Translations under genes and position numbers: made by a program
Origin: Unio delphinus
Taxonomy: Eukaryota > Mollusca > Bivalvia > Unionida > Unionidae
Direction: 5' to 3'
Assembly: GCA_029339505.1 (NCBI GenBank)
Contig: JAQISU010000179.1
Coordinates: forward strand, 14,880,001-14,944,000
DNA length: 64,000 nucleotides
The notes under the pieces: generated by a model
Told to the model about the DNA's origin: nothing
The model's database searches: none
Seen by the model: the letters and a program-made list of their open reading frames with translations, nothing else
In this document: positions 49,048 to 56,763 of the stretch, one piece after another
Layout: every line of letters begins with the position of its first letter
How positions within the stretch are numbered: the stretch's first letter is position 1

Positions 49048-49706
49048 TAACCGAATATTTGATCAAGTCCGATACGATATCGCGTCCGAGGATCATGTAG
49101 ATTTATTGTTGCGAATCCGTGCGGAGTCGACTGAGCATGACTAAAGAAATCTCGAAATTGATTGAAGTCCATATCAGAGCACCATGTCTGCCAAATATTT
49201 CTAAGAGTATGAGTATCAACTCCGTTGAATACAGCAAGAATATTGCAGTTATCTCTGATGACTTTTGGAACCTGAGTGTAGCGTTGAGTGACATATATCA
49301 CGTCAGTGTTTTTGTGACGCCCCCGGGAAAAGATCCTAGCAGGATTTTTTTGTTTATCCAACATTATATCGTCGTATACGACTAAATTGTTAATATCTCC
49401 ATCAATATCATCAATACTCGGTGCTTCATCGATATCGGTTATAAATTCAATGGCGTTCTCACCCTTAATTTCTGAAGCGTTTTCATTAAAATCTTTTAGC
49501 ACTTCATAACATCGTTGATCATCTACGCTAGGGGCAATTAAATACAACTTATCCCACTTCATCCATCTCATTATTAAATTGAGTAACAATTGCGTTTTAC
49601 CGGATCCAGATGGCCCGATTATAATCATCCGGATAGAGTTTGGTAGCGCTGCATGATGCTTAACCGGTTCTCTTCTTTTAGTCGCTGAAAAATCAATTAT
49701 ATCCAT
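49047..49706 (-). CDS. A32-like genome-packaging ATPase (FtsK/HerA type)
   Basis: Powers DNA translocation into the capsid in Polintons, adintoviruses and nucleocytoplasmic large DNA viruses. Walker A GPSGSGKT lies near residue 30. Walker B is 'NLVVYDDIML', with the paired Asp of this family. A sensor-like 'DVIYVTQRYTQVPK' follows about 25 residues later, and 'IRDNCNILAVF' completes the packaging-ATPase pattern. About 220 residues is normal. ATGs at 49,718 and 49,706 are both possible; I prefer 49,706 (MDIIDF) because it leaves a small spacer to the divergent gene at 49,724. The stop abuts the left terminal repeat. Confidence 0.9.
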   Translation of the reverse strand: MDIIDFSATKRREPVKHHAALPNSIRMIIIGPSGSGKTQLLLNLIMRWMKWDKLYLIAPSVDDQRCYEVLKDFNENASEIKGENAIEFITDIDEAPSIDDIDGDINNLVVYDDIMLDKQKNPARIFSRGRHKNTDVIYVTQRYTQVPKVIRDNCNILAVFNGVDTHTLRNIWQTWCSDMDFNQFRDFFSHAQSTPHGFATINLHDPRTRYRIGLDQIFG

Positions 49707-49723
49707 ATTTCTATACATAAATT

Positions 49724-50047
49724 ATGGATCTATATTGTGTGAAGTGTAAAACGCGTACTGGCACAGATGATGTGACGACGGTTACAACTAAAAATAACCG
49801 ATCAGCGCTTTCTGGTAAATGCGTGCAATGTGGTACAAAGAAATTTAGATTTGTGTCTATGAAATCTGATTTTAAAAAAAACGAGGAGGTGATATCGCAG
49901 CCAAATTGGCAAAGCTCCCTGGAACCCCATGGGCAAAGTACCCCGGAGAAAAGCACCTCCCAGGATATAGCTACTGTGGACCGGGAACCAGACTTGATAT
50001 CAGACTCAATAATCAAAATCAACCCAACCCCGGTGAAGAACCAATAA
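49724..50047 (+). CDS. small zinc-ribbon protein, upstream frame of the PLA2 gene
   Basis: It starts at an ATG only 17 bp from the divergent ATPase start. Residues 5-8 are CVKC and residues about 33-36 are CVQC, a four-cysteine zinc ribbon like the short DUF5679-type domain found in large DNA viruses and Polintons. After about residue 50 the frame reads low-complexity sequence to a stop at 50,047. The neighbouring -1 frame carries a PLA2-like domain. In relatives, as I remember them, this ribbon and PLA2 sit in one protein, so the two frames probably form one gene; see the A_AAA_AAC site at 49,876. Confidence 0.7.
   Translation: MDLYCVKCKTRTGTDDVTTVTTKNNRSALSGKCVQCGTKKFRFVSMKSDFKKNEEVISQPNWQSSLEPHGQSTPEKSTSQDIATVDREPDLISDSIIKINPTPVKNQ
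49876..49882 (+). promoter_or_regulatory. A_AAA_AAC heptamer at the zinc-ribbon/PLA2 frame junction
   Basis: The upstream frame reads AAA AAA AAC here, so positions 49,876-49,882 form a correctly phased A_AAA_AAC, the classic eukaryotic/viral -1 slippery heptamer. The PLA2 frame opens immediately upstream (its last stop is at 49,873) and is the -1 frame. Downstream, 'ccccatggg' and 'gggcaaagtacccc' could fold, but no clear pseudoknot is evident. The alternative is one base missing from an A run, by mutation or assembly error. Confidence 0.55.
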
Positions 50048-50241
50048 ACGCCATTGATAAGGCCTGTCACCTTCATGATGTTGCTTATAAAAGCAGCAAT
50101 CTGCAACACAGGCATCTAGCAGATGTGAAATTAATTCATGCGTTAAATGCTATTTCTGATAAATCCTTCAAAGAAAAATTGGCTTCATTTTTAATAAAAT
50201 CGGCTATGAAAAGTAAATTGATGTTAGGTGCCGGTAATTAA
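49882..50241 (+). CDS. phospholipase A2-like domain (parvovirus VP1/adintovirus type)
   Basis: This frame has no ATG at its start; it is most simply reached from the zinc-ribbon frame by a -1 shift. It carries the PLA2 signature: a calcium-loop motif GYSYCGPGT, then IDKACHLHDVAY with the catalytic His-Asp pair and flanking Cys. A helical basic tail follows. In parvoviruses this fold helps particles leave endosomes; Polinton/adintovirus copies are assumed to do likewise, which is inference here. The gene ends four bases before the integrase ATG. Confidence 0.8.
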   Translation, partial: RGGDIAAKLAKLPGTPWAKYPGEKHLPGYSYCGPGTRLDIRLNNQNQPNPGEEPINAIDKACHLHDVAYKSSNLQHRHLADVKLIHALNAISDKSFKEKLASFLIKSAMKSKLMLGAGN

Positions 50242-50245
50242 TAAT

Positions 50246-51190
50246 ATGGAATCAATTTATTATTCCCCAAGAGGATACTGGAGGGGTAAATCAGCAGTCC
50301 ATAAACTCGCTAGCGCTGCAAAAGTGAAAAAAACCACTGCGGCTAATTGGTTATCCAAACAGGCACTATGGCAAATTTATCTACCACCGCCTAAACAAAT
50401 TCAATTCTCGCATTTTGATGTGACCGCTCCTAATGAAGTTCATCAGGCTGATATATTATTTCTGCCACATGATCGTGGTTACAAATACGCTTTAACCGTA
50501 GTTGATATTGCAAGTCGATACAAAGAAGCAGAACCGTTAAAAACAAAATCAGCTACTGAAGTTGCTTCTGCATTTGAGAGGATTTATCGACGAGGTCCTC
50601 TGCACTGGCCAAATCTATTGCAGGTTGATCCTGGCAAGGAATTTCAGGGTGCAGTGTTATCTACAATGAAACATCATAATGTCACCATACGACGAGGGCA
50701 TACTGCGCTACATCGCGATCAGGCCATTGTAGAACGATTTAATCGGACGATTGCTGAGCGGTTATTTGGATATCAATACGCAAAAGAATTCATCCAAGAA
50801 AAAAGATCCCGTGAATGGGTTAAGAGATTACCATCTGTGATTACAGCACTGAATAACGAGATTACTAGAACAATCAACATGAAACCTATCAACGCGATTA
50901 AAAAGAAGTCAATACTTGAAAAACCACAAAAAGATTTCAAAGAACCAATTCTTGGTAGTAATATCACTGTGAGGTACTTATATGAACCAGGAGAGCTTGA
51001 AGGGGGTAGAAAAAGGGCTACTGATCCTATTTGGAGCGTCACTACGCATAAGATATCTAGTATAACACGATCAACTGGTAGACCAGCAATCTATAAACTG
51101 GATTCAACTGCCCCTCAACGAGGATTTATTCGACAACAACTACAGGTAATTCCCGAGGATACTCAATTGCCACCGCGGGGTCTTAACTAG
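50246..51190 (+). CDS. retrovirus-like integrase
   Basis: Inserts element DNA into the host genome. I chose the ATG at 50,246 (MESIYYSPRGYW) over the GTG at 50,228, which would overlap the PLA2 frame. The N-terminal part has the Polinton-type KQALWQIYLP helix. The rve core carries D69 (HQADIL), D128 (LLQVDPGKEF) and E163 (AIVERFNRTI): D-58-D-34-E by my count. The C-terminal domain has 'YEPGELEGGRKRATDPIW' and 'RGFIRQQLQVIP', as in other Maverick integrases. No clear chromodomain. It converges on PolB with an 8-bp overlap (51,183-51,190). All catalytic residues are present, so it may be active. Confidence 0.93.
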   Translation: MESIYYSPRGYWRGKSAVHKLASAAKVKKTTAANWLSKQALWQIYLPPPKQIQFSHFDVTAPNEVHQADILFLPHDRGYKYALTVVDIASRYKEAEPLKTKSATEVASAFERIYRRGPLHWPNLLQVDPGKEFQGAVLSTMKHHNVTIRRGHTALHRDQAIVERFNRTIAERLFGYQYAKEFIQEKRSREWVKRLPSVITALNNEITRTINMKPINAIKKKSILEKPQKDFKEPILGSNITVRYLYEPGELEGGRKRATDPIWSVTTHKISSITRSTGRPAIYKLDSTAPQRGFIRQQLQVIPEDTQLPPRGLN

Positions 51191-54100
51191 CGCCGTTGCG
51201 TCTATTGCACTCAAGACAAGTCAACATCACATTGTTTCTGACATGACCGAGACTGTTATTTTTTCGGTCTACGGTAAATTGGCGAGGATCCTTATCCGAA
51301 TACTGCCAACGCATTATACAATTGCAACTCGCGCAGTGATTATTCTGTTGTTTCTTCAAAGTGATTATTAATTCAGCATCAATATCAAATTCTCGTTGTT
51401 TTTTTTTGTCCTGTTGTTTGTAACCGGAGAGTTTTTTATTAATGATGCTAACATCAATATCACTTATTGTTGTGTCATTATCATCGCCTGACTCTGTCAG
51501 GACAATTCTTCGAAGTTGATTTATTTTTCGTACTCTGGATACTGCGAGATAGACTAAATTCGACCATTCGATGTGATTATCCACCATCCAAACAATTGTG
51601 TCTGTGATAGTCAATCCTTGTGAAGAATGTATCGTCGCTGCGTATCCTAGCGTCCACGGGGATTTATTAGCACGCAATGCATTTTCGACGACGCTGATAT
51701 CAACCAGCACAATATCATTTAATACGAGAATTTGTTTTTCACTCTGTCCTGGAATATCAACTTCAATATTCTGTTTTCGTGTATCCGATGGCCTATAACA
51801 AAGGGGTACTGGAAGCGTTGCAAATTTTTGTTTATGCAATTCAAATAACTTCATCTGAAGTGTGTCCCTGACTATTTTTCTACTTGCAATTATCAAATCA
51901 TTTGGTCTCCATGTTTCCCAGAAATCATTCATTGGAGTTTCTGAAATCACTTCACGCGCTATTTCGCATTGGATTCTATCCGGTTGTAATCTAATTAGCG
52001 CTTTGAACTCGCGTAATCGTTCATCAAGTGATCTATAATCAGTGGTGATTTCTTCATAATAGTCTACAAAACCCTTTAGCCATTCATGTGGAGATGCACC
52101 GACAAATGGTGGTGGTTGGCCGTGATCACCGCACATAACGACTTTTGTGTTTTTGTTTAACAACCACTCGAGAAATGTTTGTAGTACATCTAATGACACT
52201 GTGCATACTTCATCCCAAATGATGATTTCAGGAATGAATTTATCACCCATACGCTCAGGAGTCCATTTATCGCCTTTCCATCGAAAGAAACTATGGTAAG
52301 TACAAGCATTTACCCCTCGCTGTATCATCTCTCTGGCGAGTCTGTGAGTCGGTGTTAGCACAATCATGTTAGAAACGCTAGCGTTTCCACGATGAATATA
52401 TAATTCAATTGCACGAGTTGTCTTTCCTGACCCACCACAACCGTTTAAATAAACTGTTTTATATCGACATATTGGATCAGATACCGGTGGTGCATTAGAA
52501 AATTCTGATTGAATTTCAATACGGTTATAACAAAGATATTTATCATCCATGGCAACGTCTGCGGATTCACAATACTCATGTAGCATCTCCTTTTTAAATC
52601 GCCAACGCCCCCAATTTTCTTCGGGATCTGTGAATTTAGCTACAGCTGATTTGTATTTATTGTGTATATACATCGAATCAGTAGCTACTCTAACCGCGGT
52701 ATTAGGAAATCTATTTATCATCGAAAATAGATTAATAGAAGCATAGGCTAGCATTGAACTTCTCAAATGTGTATACTGGGAATTATATCCATCACAGTAG
52801 GTAACAACCGTACCCATTTTCTCACCATTGGATAGAAAAGCATCCTTACGGGATACAAGTTTTCCCTGTTTCATTAAATCCGCTACAATAAAATCGTATT
52901 CAGCGACGTCTATGATCAACCGCGAGGAGTATTTTGCGTTGTCGTACCGTCCACCTTGAGTGAATTTACCGATTATTCTTCGTCCAAAATCTTTTGCTTG
53001 TTCTTTTTTAATTTCAAATAACTTCAAAGACAAATTCATGATTTGTTCTTCATTAAAATTCTTCGAATTTCGATCAGGGAATTGTTTTCGCTGTTCGCTG
53101 ATTATACGATCTAGATCGGGTTGTGGTAGCCAAACTTCTTTCTGAGCTCGATAGCATATAATAGCTTCGGAAACAATCAACGATTGTAACATCTCACAAT
53201 CAATCATATATCTCAATAGCACTATTGGCATCCAGGCCTTTTCAGATAGGTGTCTACCGAGCCAAACATAACTACACGGATGTAACCCTGTAGCTAATTC
53301 AAATGATATCACACGAGCGAATCCGGTTAAATCAAAATCAGGCAATGGTCCATTAATCGCAACACGAGTCATTTCATGCGTGGGGTGTCCAAATCGTTTA
53401 AAGTACTCAGCACATTCCCCATATCCTAGAAAACTCCCTGGATAACATGCGGCTATATCAATTGAAATCATACCATCACGTGAGTATTTCGTATTCCACA
53501 GTCCTCCATGACCAAATTCGACGCAACTCAATTTAACATCCTCGAGAAAATCACTTCGTGTTGGACGCCATGAGTTTTTTTCTCTTGCGAAGTGAGCTAC
53601 CACTGATGGAATAGTAAAACTATCCGTGAGTAGTTTTTCATGGAAACTCTCCGGTGAAAAATCACTAGCGATTTTTCTCATTCTATTATCTAATTCTTCA
53701 ACGCGATATAATTCACCATTTGGTTTTACAAATTGATCGAATCCTTCATCACTTCTAAGTAACCACACTGACACAGGATCATCCTTACACAACGCATGAA
53801 TAGCATCGAATAATCTCTCTTCATAGAAAACATCCCCGACGAACTCCCGGGGGATATATCTCACGGTTCGTTCTCGTGGAAATACTGTTACCGCAGGTGT
53901 CCACGCGTGTTTATTATGATCAATAATCTGTATTGGTGCTCCATTTTTGTTATATTTCGGTTCGTATAATACTTCTCCGGTTATCGTCATAACGGTTATT
54001 GGAAATCTTAATGATGTTTCTAACTTAGCTATATCAGAAATCTTTGCACCATGCTGTTTCACTGTCAGTTCCCACTCGGTTATTTTTTTTCGTCTTAGAT

Positions 54101-55148
54101 CAGTTAGTTTATTTCCTCGGGATGCATTTGTGAAGTGTTCTATTATTCGTTCTGCTACACAATTAAGCCCTGACGAATATTTCATAGGAGCTAGTTTTGC
54201 GATATCGGGTTTATCATTTAACGGATATATCCCATAAACCATTGCTGTTACGGGATAAGATCTTTCGTAGTATGGTTTATCAATGCCGGTCAAAATTCCT
54301 GGTTTGGAATCTCTACTCACAATGACAGCTTTTTTATTCTTGAGGATTGGTTCAAATTTATCCCTAATAATCCATTTGCCATCGACTTCGATAATGAATT
54401 TGATTCGGAAAAAATGCCGTTTTTCCCCAACACGTGAAATTATCACTGCTGCTTTTTCATCAGTCATGGTAGCATCAACAACACCATCAATTCGAAATGT
54501 TGACCAACAATAGGATGCTCCATCACGCTTGAATTCATTAAAACAGTCTCTGATTTTACTAATCATGGCTTTATCAAGAATTGTATTCTTTGGTGTATTA
54601 GAAACTATATCAAGATTGAATTGAGCATCCTTCCAGGGTAATCTCTTGGACGTTTTTTTTGGTTTATCGAGATTAAATCTAGGATTGATTTTGTTACGTT
54701 TTTTGGGTCTATCGAGATTAAATCTAGGACTGATTTTCAATAATCTCTTAAACTCTTTCATGTTTCCGTCTCTTGGACGTTTGTTACGTTTTTTGGGTTT
54801 ATCGATATTAAATCTAGGATTGATTTTCAATAATCTCTTAAACTCTTTCATATTTCCGTCTATTGGACGTTTGTTACGTTTTTTGGGTTTATCGAGATTA
54901 AATCTAGGATTGATTTTCAATAATCTCTTAAACTCTTTCATGTTTCCGTCTCTTGGACGTTTGTTACGTTTTTTGGGTCTATCGATATTAAATCTAGGAC
55001 TGATTTTCAATAATCTCTTAAACTCTTTCATGTTTCCGTCTCTTGGACGTTTTTTGGGTCTATCGAGATTAAATCTAGGACTGATTTTCAATAATCTCTT
55101 AAACTCTCTATCAGCATTTCTCGAAGTCAATCTCTTGAACTCCATCAT
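51183..55148 (-). CDS. fusion protein: basic repeats, DNA polymerase B, SF1 helicase, HNH-like zinc domain
   Basis: Replicates the element. Residue numbers count from 55,199, but the likelier starts are the ATGs at 55,148/55,145. Residues about 30-195: five copies of a 30-residue basic repeat. PolB motif A SIDIAACYPGSF about 578; motif B region KFTQGGRYDNAKYSS about 745; motif C VATDSMYI about 838. No clear 3'-5' exonuclease motif was found. SF1 helicase: Walker A LNGCGGSGKTT about 920; Walker B IIIWDEV about 995; motif III CGDHGQPP about 1,022; motif V ATIHSSQGLT about 1,190; motif VI LAVSRVRK about 1,215. C-terminus: HCASC ... TVDRKNNSLGHVRNN ... CLECN, an HNH-like zinc fold. Polinton PolB is usually 1,000-1,200 residues and normally lacks a helicase, so this three-enzyme fusion is unusual. 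Confidence 0.88.
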   Translation of the reverse strand: MMEFKRLTSRNADREFKRLLKISPRFNLDRPKKRPRDGNMKEFKRLLKISPRFNIDRPKKRNKRPRDGNMKEFKRLLKINPRFNLDKPKKRNKRPIDGNMKEFKRLLKINPRFNIDKPKKRNKRPRDGNMKEFKRLLKISPRFNLDRPKKRNKINPRFNLDKPKKTSKRLPWKDAQFNLDIVSNTPKNTILDKAMISKIRDCFNEFKRDGASYCWSTFRIDGVVDATMTDEKAAVIISRVGEKRHFFRIKFIIEVDGKWIIRDKFEPILKNKKAVIVSRDSKPGILTGIDKPYYERSYPVTAMVYGIYPLNDKPDIAKLAPMKYSSGLNCVAERIIEHFTNASRGNKLTDLRRKKITEWELTVKQHGAKISDIAKLETSLRFPITVMTITGEVLYEPKYNKNGAPIQIIDHNKHAWTPAVTVFPRERTVRYIPREFVGDVFYEERLFDAIHALCKDDPVSVWLLRSDEGFDQFVKPNGELYRVEELDNRMRKIASDFSPESFHEKLLTDSFTIPSVVAHFAREKNSWRPTRSDFLEDVKLSCVEFGHGGLWNTKYSRDGMISIDIAACYPGSFLGYGECAEYFKRFGHPTHEMTRVAINGPLPDFDLTGFARVISFELATGLHPCSYVWLGRHLSEKAWMPIVLLRYMIDCEMLQSLIVSEAIICYRAQKEVWLPQPDLDRIISEQRKQFPDRNSKNFNEEQIMNLSLKLFEIKKEQAKDFGRRIIGKFTQGGRYDNAKYSSRLIIDVAEYDFIVADLMKQGKLVSRKDAFLSNGEKMGTVVTYCDGYNSQYTHLRSSMLAYASINLFSMINRFPNTAVRVATDSMYIHNKYKSAVAKFTDPEENWGRWRFKKEMLHEYCESADVAMDDKYLCYNRIEIQSEFSNAPPVSDPICRYKTVYLNGCGGSGKTTRAIELYIHRGNASVSNMIVLTPTHRLAREMIQRGVNACTYHSFFRWKGDKWTPERMGDKFIPEIIIWDEVCTVSLDVLQTFLEWLLNKNTKVVMCGDHGQPPPFVGASPHEWLKGFVDYYEEITTDYRSLDERLREFKALIRLQPDRIQCEIAREVISETPMNDFWETWRPNDLIIASRKIVRDTLQMKLFELHKQKFATLPVPLCYRPSDTRKQNIEVDIPGQSEKQILVLNDIVLVDISVVENALRANKSPWTLGYAATIHSSQGLTITDTIVWMVDNHIEWSNLVYLAVSRVRKINQLRRIVLTESGDDNDTTISDIDVSIINKKLSGYKQQDKKKQREFDIDAELIITLKKQQNNHCASCNCIMRWQYSDKDPRQFTVDRKNNSLGHVRNNVMLTCLECNRRNGAS
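54640..55110 (-). repeat. 90-bp in-frame tandem repeat in the PolB gene
   Basis: Five head-to-tail copies (the first is 81 bp because three residues are missing) plus a partial sixth. Each encodes EFKRLLKI-S/N-PRFN then D-R/K-PKKRNKRPRDGNMK. DNA identity between copies is very high, so the array is young. The repeat is strongly basic. Confidence 0.95.
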
Positions 55149-55190
55149 GCTATAATTAAAACAAGCATTTAAATGAAAGATTTTTATATA

Positions 55191-55583
55191 ATGAATCACT
55201 GCAAGTGGCTTATGATTGGATCAGTAACCCCGTGTAACAAATCATGCAGAAATGAGTTTTGTGGGTATCATATGCAAAGCTTTCGACGTGGAAGCCTTGG
55301 TCCGTTACCCTGTATTCTATGTGGGGTTGGGGTTAGGGGGAAATCACGGTTGTGTTTGAATTGCGGTGGTAAGCGATACAGGGAGTTGAAGCGTTATTAT
55401 GATAAAAGAATAAAAAATGGACAATCAATCAGAAATTATGACCCTGACGCTGACAAAGTCAGTATTCTTGACGCTGACAAAGTCAGTATCCTTGACAAAG
55501 TCAGGGATAAAATCATAAGAACTCCTCAAGACTACATCGAAAGATTTATCATTAAACCAAACAATGAATTAGACAAACAATAG
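55191..55583 (+). CDS. cysteine-rich zinc-finger protein
   Basis: A divergent partner of PolB. ATGs at 55,173 and 55,191 are possible; the second (MNHCKWLMIG) begins right at the first cysteine and follows a TATATAATG context. Two metal-binding clusters: CKWLMIGSVTPCNKSC ... CGYH and PCILCGVGV ... LCLNCGG. Small proteins of this type flank PolB in animal Polintons; the role is unknown and nucleic-acid binding is a guess. Residues about 95-125 contain a near-exact duplication (DADKVSILDADKVSILDKV), from a 30-bp tandem repeat. Confidence 0.75.
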   Translation: MNHCKWLMIGSVTPCNKSCRNEFCGYHMQSFRRGSLGPLPCILCGVGVRGKSRLCLNCGGKRYRELKRYYDKRIKNGQSIRNYDPDADKVSILDADKVSILDKVRDKIIRTPQDYIERFIIKPNNELDKQ

Positions 55584-55597
55584 TATTATGTATACGA

Positions 55598-56092
55598 ATG
55601 AACCAAGAATTCAGACATCATCCCTTGATTACAAATTATGAAGCATCCATTGATGGTGTTGTAAGAAATCGTAGACTGAAGAAACCAGTTGGTGCTGTGA
55701 ATAATCAAGGATATTTGATGTTTACTGTTTGGGGAAAGAAGAGATATCTCAATCATCGTTTCGTGTATGAATGCTTTTATGGATTGATCGAGGGTGATTC
55801 TGTTATTGATCACAAGGATTCTAATCCGAAGAACAATTCTTTATCAAATCTGCAAGCTATCACACAGAGTGAGAACTTGAAACGAGGAAAGACTGGGAAA
55901 TGCTCGAAAAAAGCGAAACCAGTGAAATCTTTGAATACAATAACTAATGAAGAAAAAATATTTCAATCAATATATGAAGCCGGCAAGTATTTCGATATTT
56001 GTTCATCTTCTGTTCATTTCGTTGCAGAGGGGATAACCAAGACGGCTATTTCAAAAAAGAGCGGACAGAAAATTCAATTTAGTTACGTCTAA
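55598..56092 (+). CDS. free-standing HNH homing-type endonuclease (NUMOD4-HNH-NUMOD1 layout)
   Basis: 164 residues. An N-terminal NUMOD4-like strand (HHPLITNYEASIDGVVRNR) leads to an HNH core, LNHRFVYECFYG ... VIDHKDSNPKNNSLSNLQAI, with the His, Asp-His and Asn-Asn positions in place. The C-terminus has a NUMOD1-like DNA-binding module (SIYEAGKYFDICSSSVHFVA ... SGQKIQF). This layout is common in bacteriophages and large DNA viruses as selfish intron or inter-genic endonucleases; I do not know it as a standard Polinton gene. It lies between the cysteine-rich gene and a small unknown gene, in no intron, so it looks like a separate invader or a recruited nuclease. Confidence 0.85.
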   Translation: MNQEFRHHPLITNYEASIDGVVRNRRLKKPVGAVNNQGYLMFTVWGKKRYLNHRFVYECFYGLIEGDSVIDHKDSNPKNNSLSNLQAITQSENLKRGKTGKCSKKAKPVKSLNTITNEEKIFQSIYEAGKYFDICSSSVHFVAEGITKTAISKKSGQKIQFSYV

Positions 56093-56136
56093 TGCGTCAT
56101 ATTTTTCATTTAGAAATATATCATTATTATAGAATA

Positions 56137-56493
56137 ATGAATTCTGAAAACATGAATAGCATCATATCCGAGATTTCAAAATTGAAAGGTTGGGATATTG
56201 AACTATCAGATGGGTTAAATCCTGATCAAATCATGTCTGATTATCAGGATATAGAATACGGAGTTAGCACTAACAAGTATATGCTACCAAAGAAGTATGC
56301 GCTCATCAAAAGAATTCAGAATTCTATTAAGGACTCTCTCGCATTTTCCAGTGACGTAAGTGTGTTCGCTCCGTTATATACCATCGTAGAACGAATACGA
56401 AAAGAATTGGGGTACGAATACGAATTGAAAAAGGAGGTTAATTCTAAAGTTAGAAACCTACGGGCGTTAATTCAAGAAAATGAACAATTTTGA
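56137..56493 (+). CDS. small helical protein of unknown function
   Basis: 118 residues from the ATG at 56,137, which follows AGAATAATG; an earlier in-frame ATG at 56,092 overlaps the HNH gene end and is less likely. Predicted mainly helical and charged, with no cysteine cluster, signal peptide or membrane segment. I do not recognise it. It is the last gene of the replication half before the 267-bp control region. Confidence 0.65.
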   Translation: MNSENMNSIISEISKLKGWDIELSDGLNPDQIMSDYQDIEYGVSTNKYMLPKKYALIKRIQNSIKDSLAFSSDVSVFAPLYTIVERIRKELGYEYELKKEVNSKVRNLRALIQENEQF

Positions 56494-56760
56494 TTGACCA
56501 TTTATCATTATTTGATTGTGACCGACCATTAATCATTTTTTTTAGCCGACCTTCAAGGGATGTCAAAAATCGATGGACGATATGTCAGATTGATCAAAAA
56601 AGTGGGGAAACTATCAGTATTAATTATTTTTATATACAATTTTGATAGTTTCCCCATCATTGATAGAAGCCGTTAAAACACTTCCATGACCATCCGATGG
56701 TGTTAGGTCGGGGATTGAAAAATTGTTTTACAATTGAAAAATTGTTTCTGATTTCAAATA
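56494..56760 (+). promoter_or_regulatory. control region between replication and virion gene blocks
   Basis: The largest non-coding gap in the element (267 bp). It holds a 13-bp perfect inverted repeat, GGGGAAACTATCA (56,604-56,616) facing TGATAGTTTCCCC (56,643-56,655) around a 26-bp AT-rich loop; two copies of a 'gacc-atta-tcatt' phrase at 56,506-56,542; and, at its right end, ACAATTGAAAAATTGT followed by the ATG-proximal motif described at 56,730. It may end transcripts of the left block and start those of the right, or be a replication site. Confidence 0.6.
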
Positions 56761-56763
56761 ATG
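56730..56763 (+). promoter_or_regulatory. shared start-site motif, copy 1
   Basis: ACAATTGAAAAATTGTTTCT then GATTTCAAATAATG, ending in the start codon of the 347-residue protein. ACAATT and AATTGT form a palindrome around GAAA. A partial second copy (GATTGAAAAATTGTTTTA) lies just upstream at 56,713. The same sequence precedes the next gene at 57,821. Confidence 0.7.

Noticed and set aside
50228..50245. Earlier GTG start for the integrase
   Set aside because: It would overlap the PLA2 frame; the ATG at 50,246 has the AATAAT-ATG context shared by other genes of the element.
54646..55155. Plus-strand Leu-rich repeat protein opposite the PolB N-terminus
   Set aside because: It is the antisense shadow of the 30-residue basic repeat array; the minus strand has the enzyme gene.
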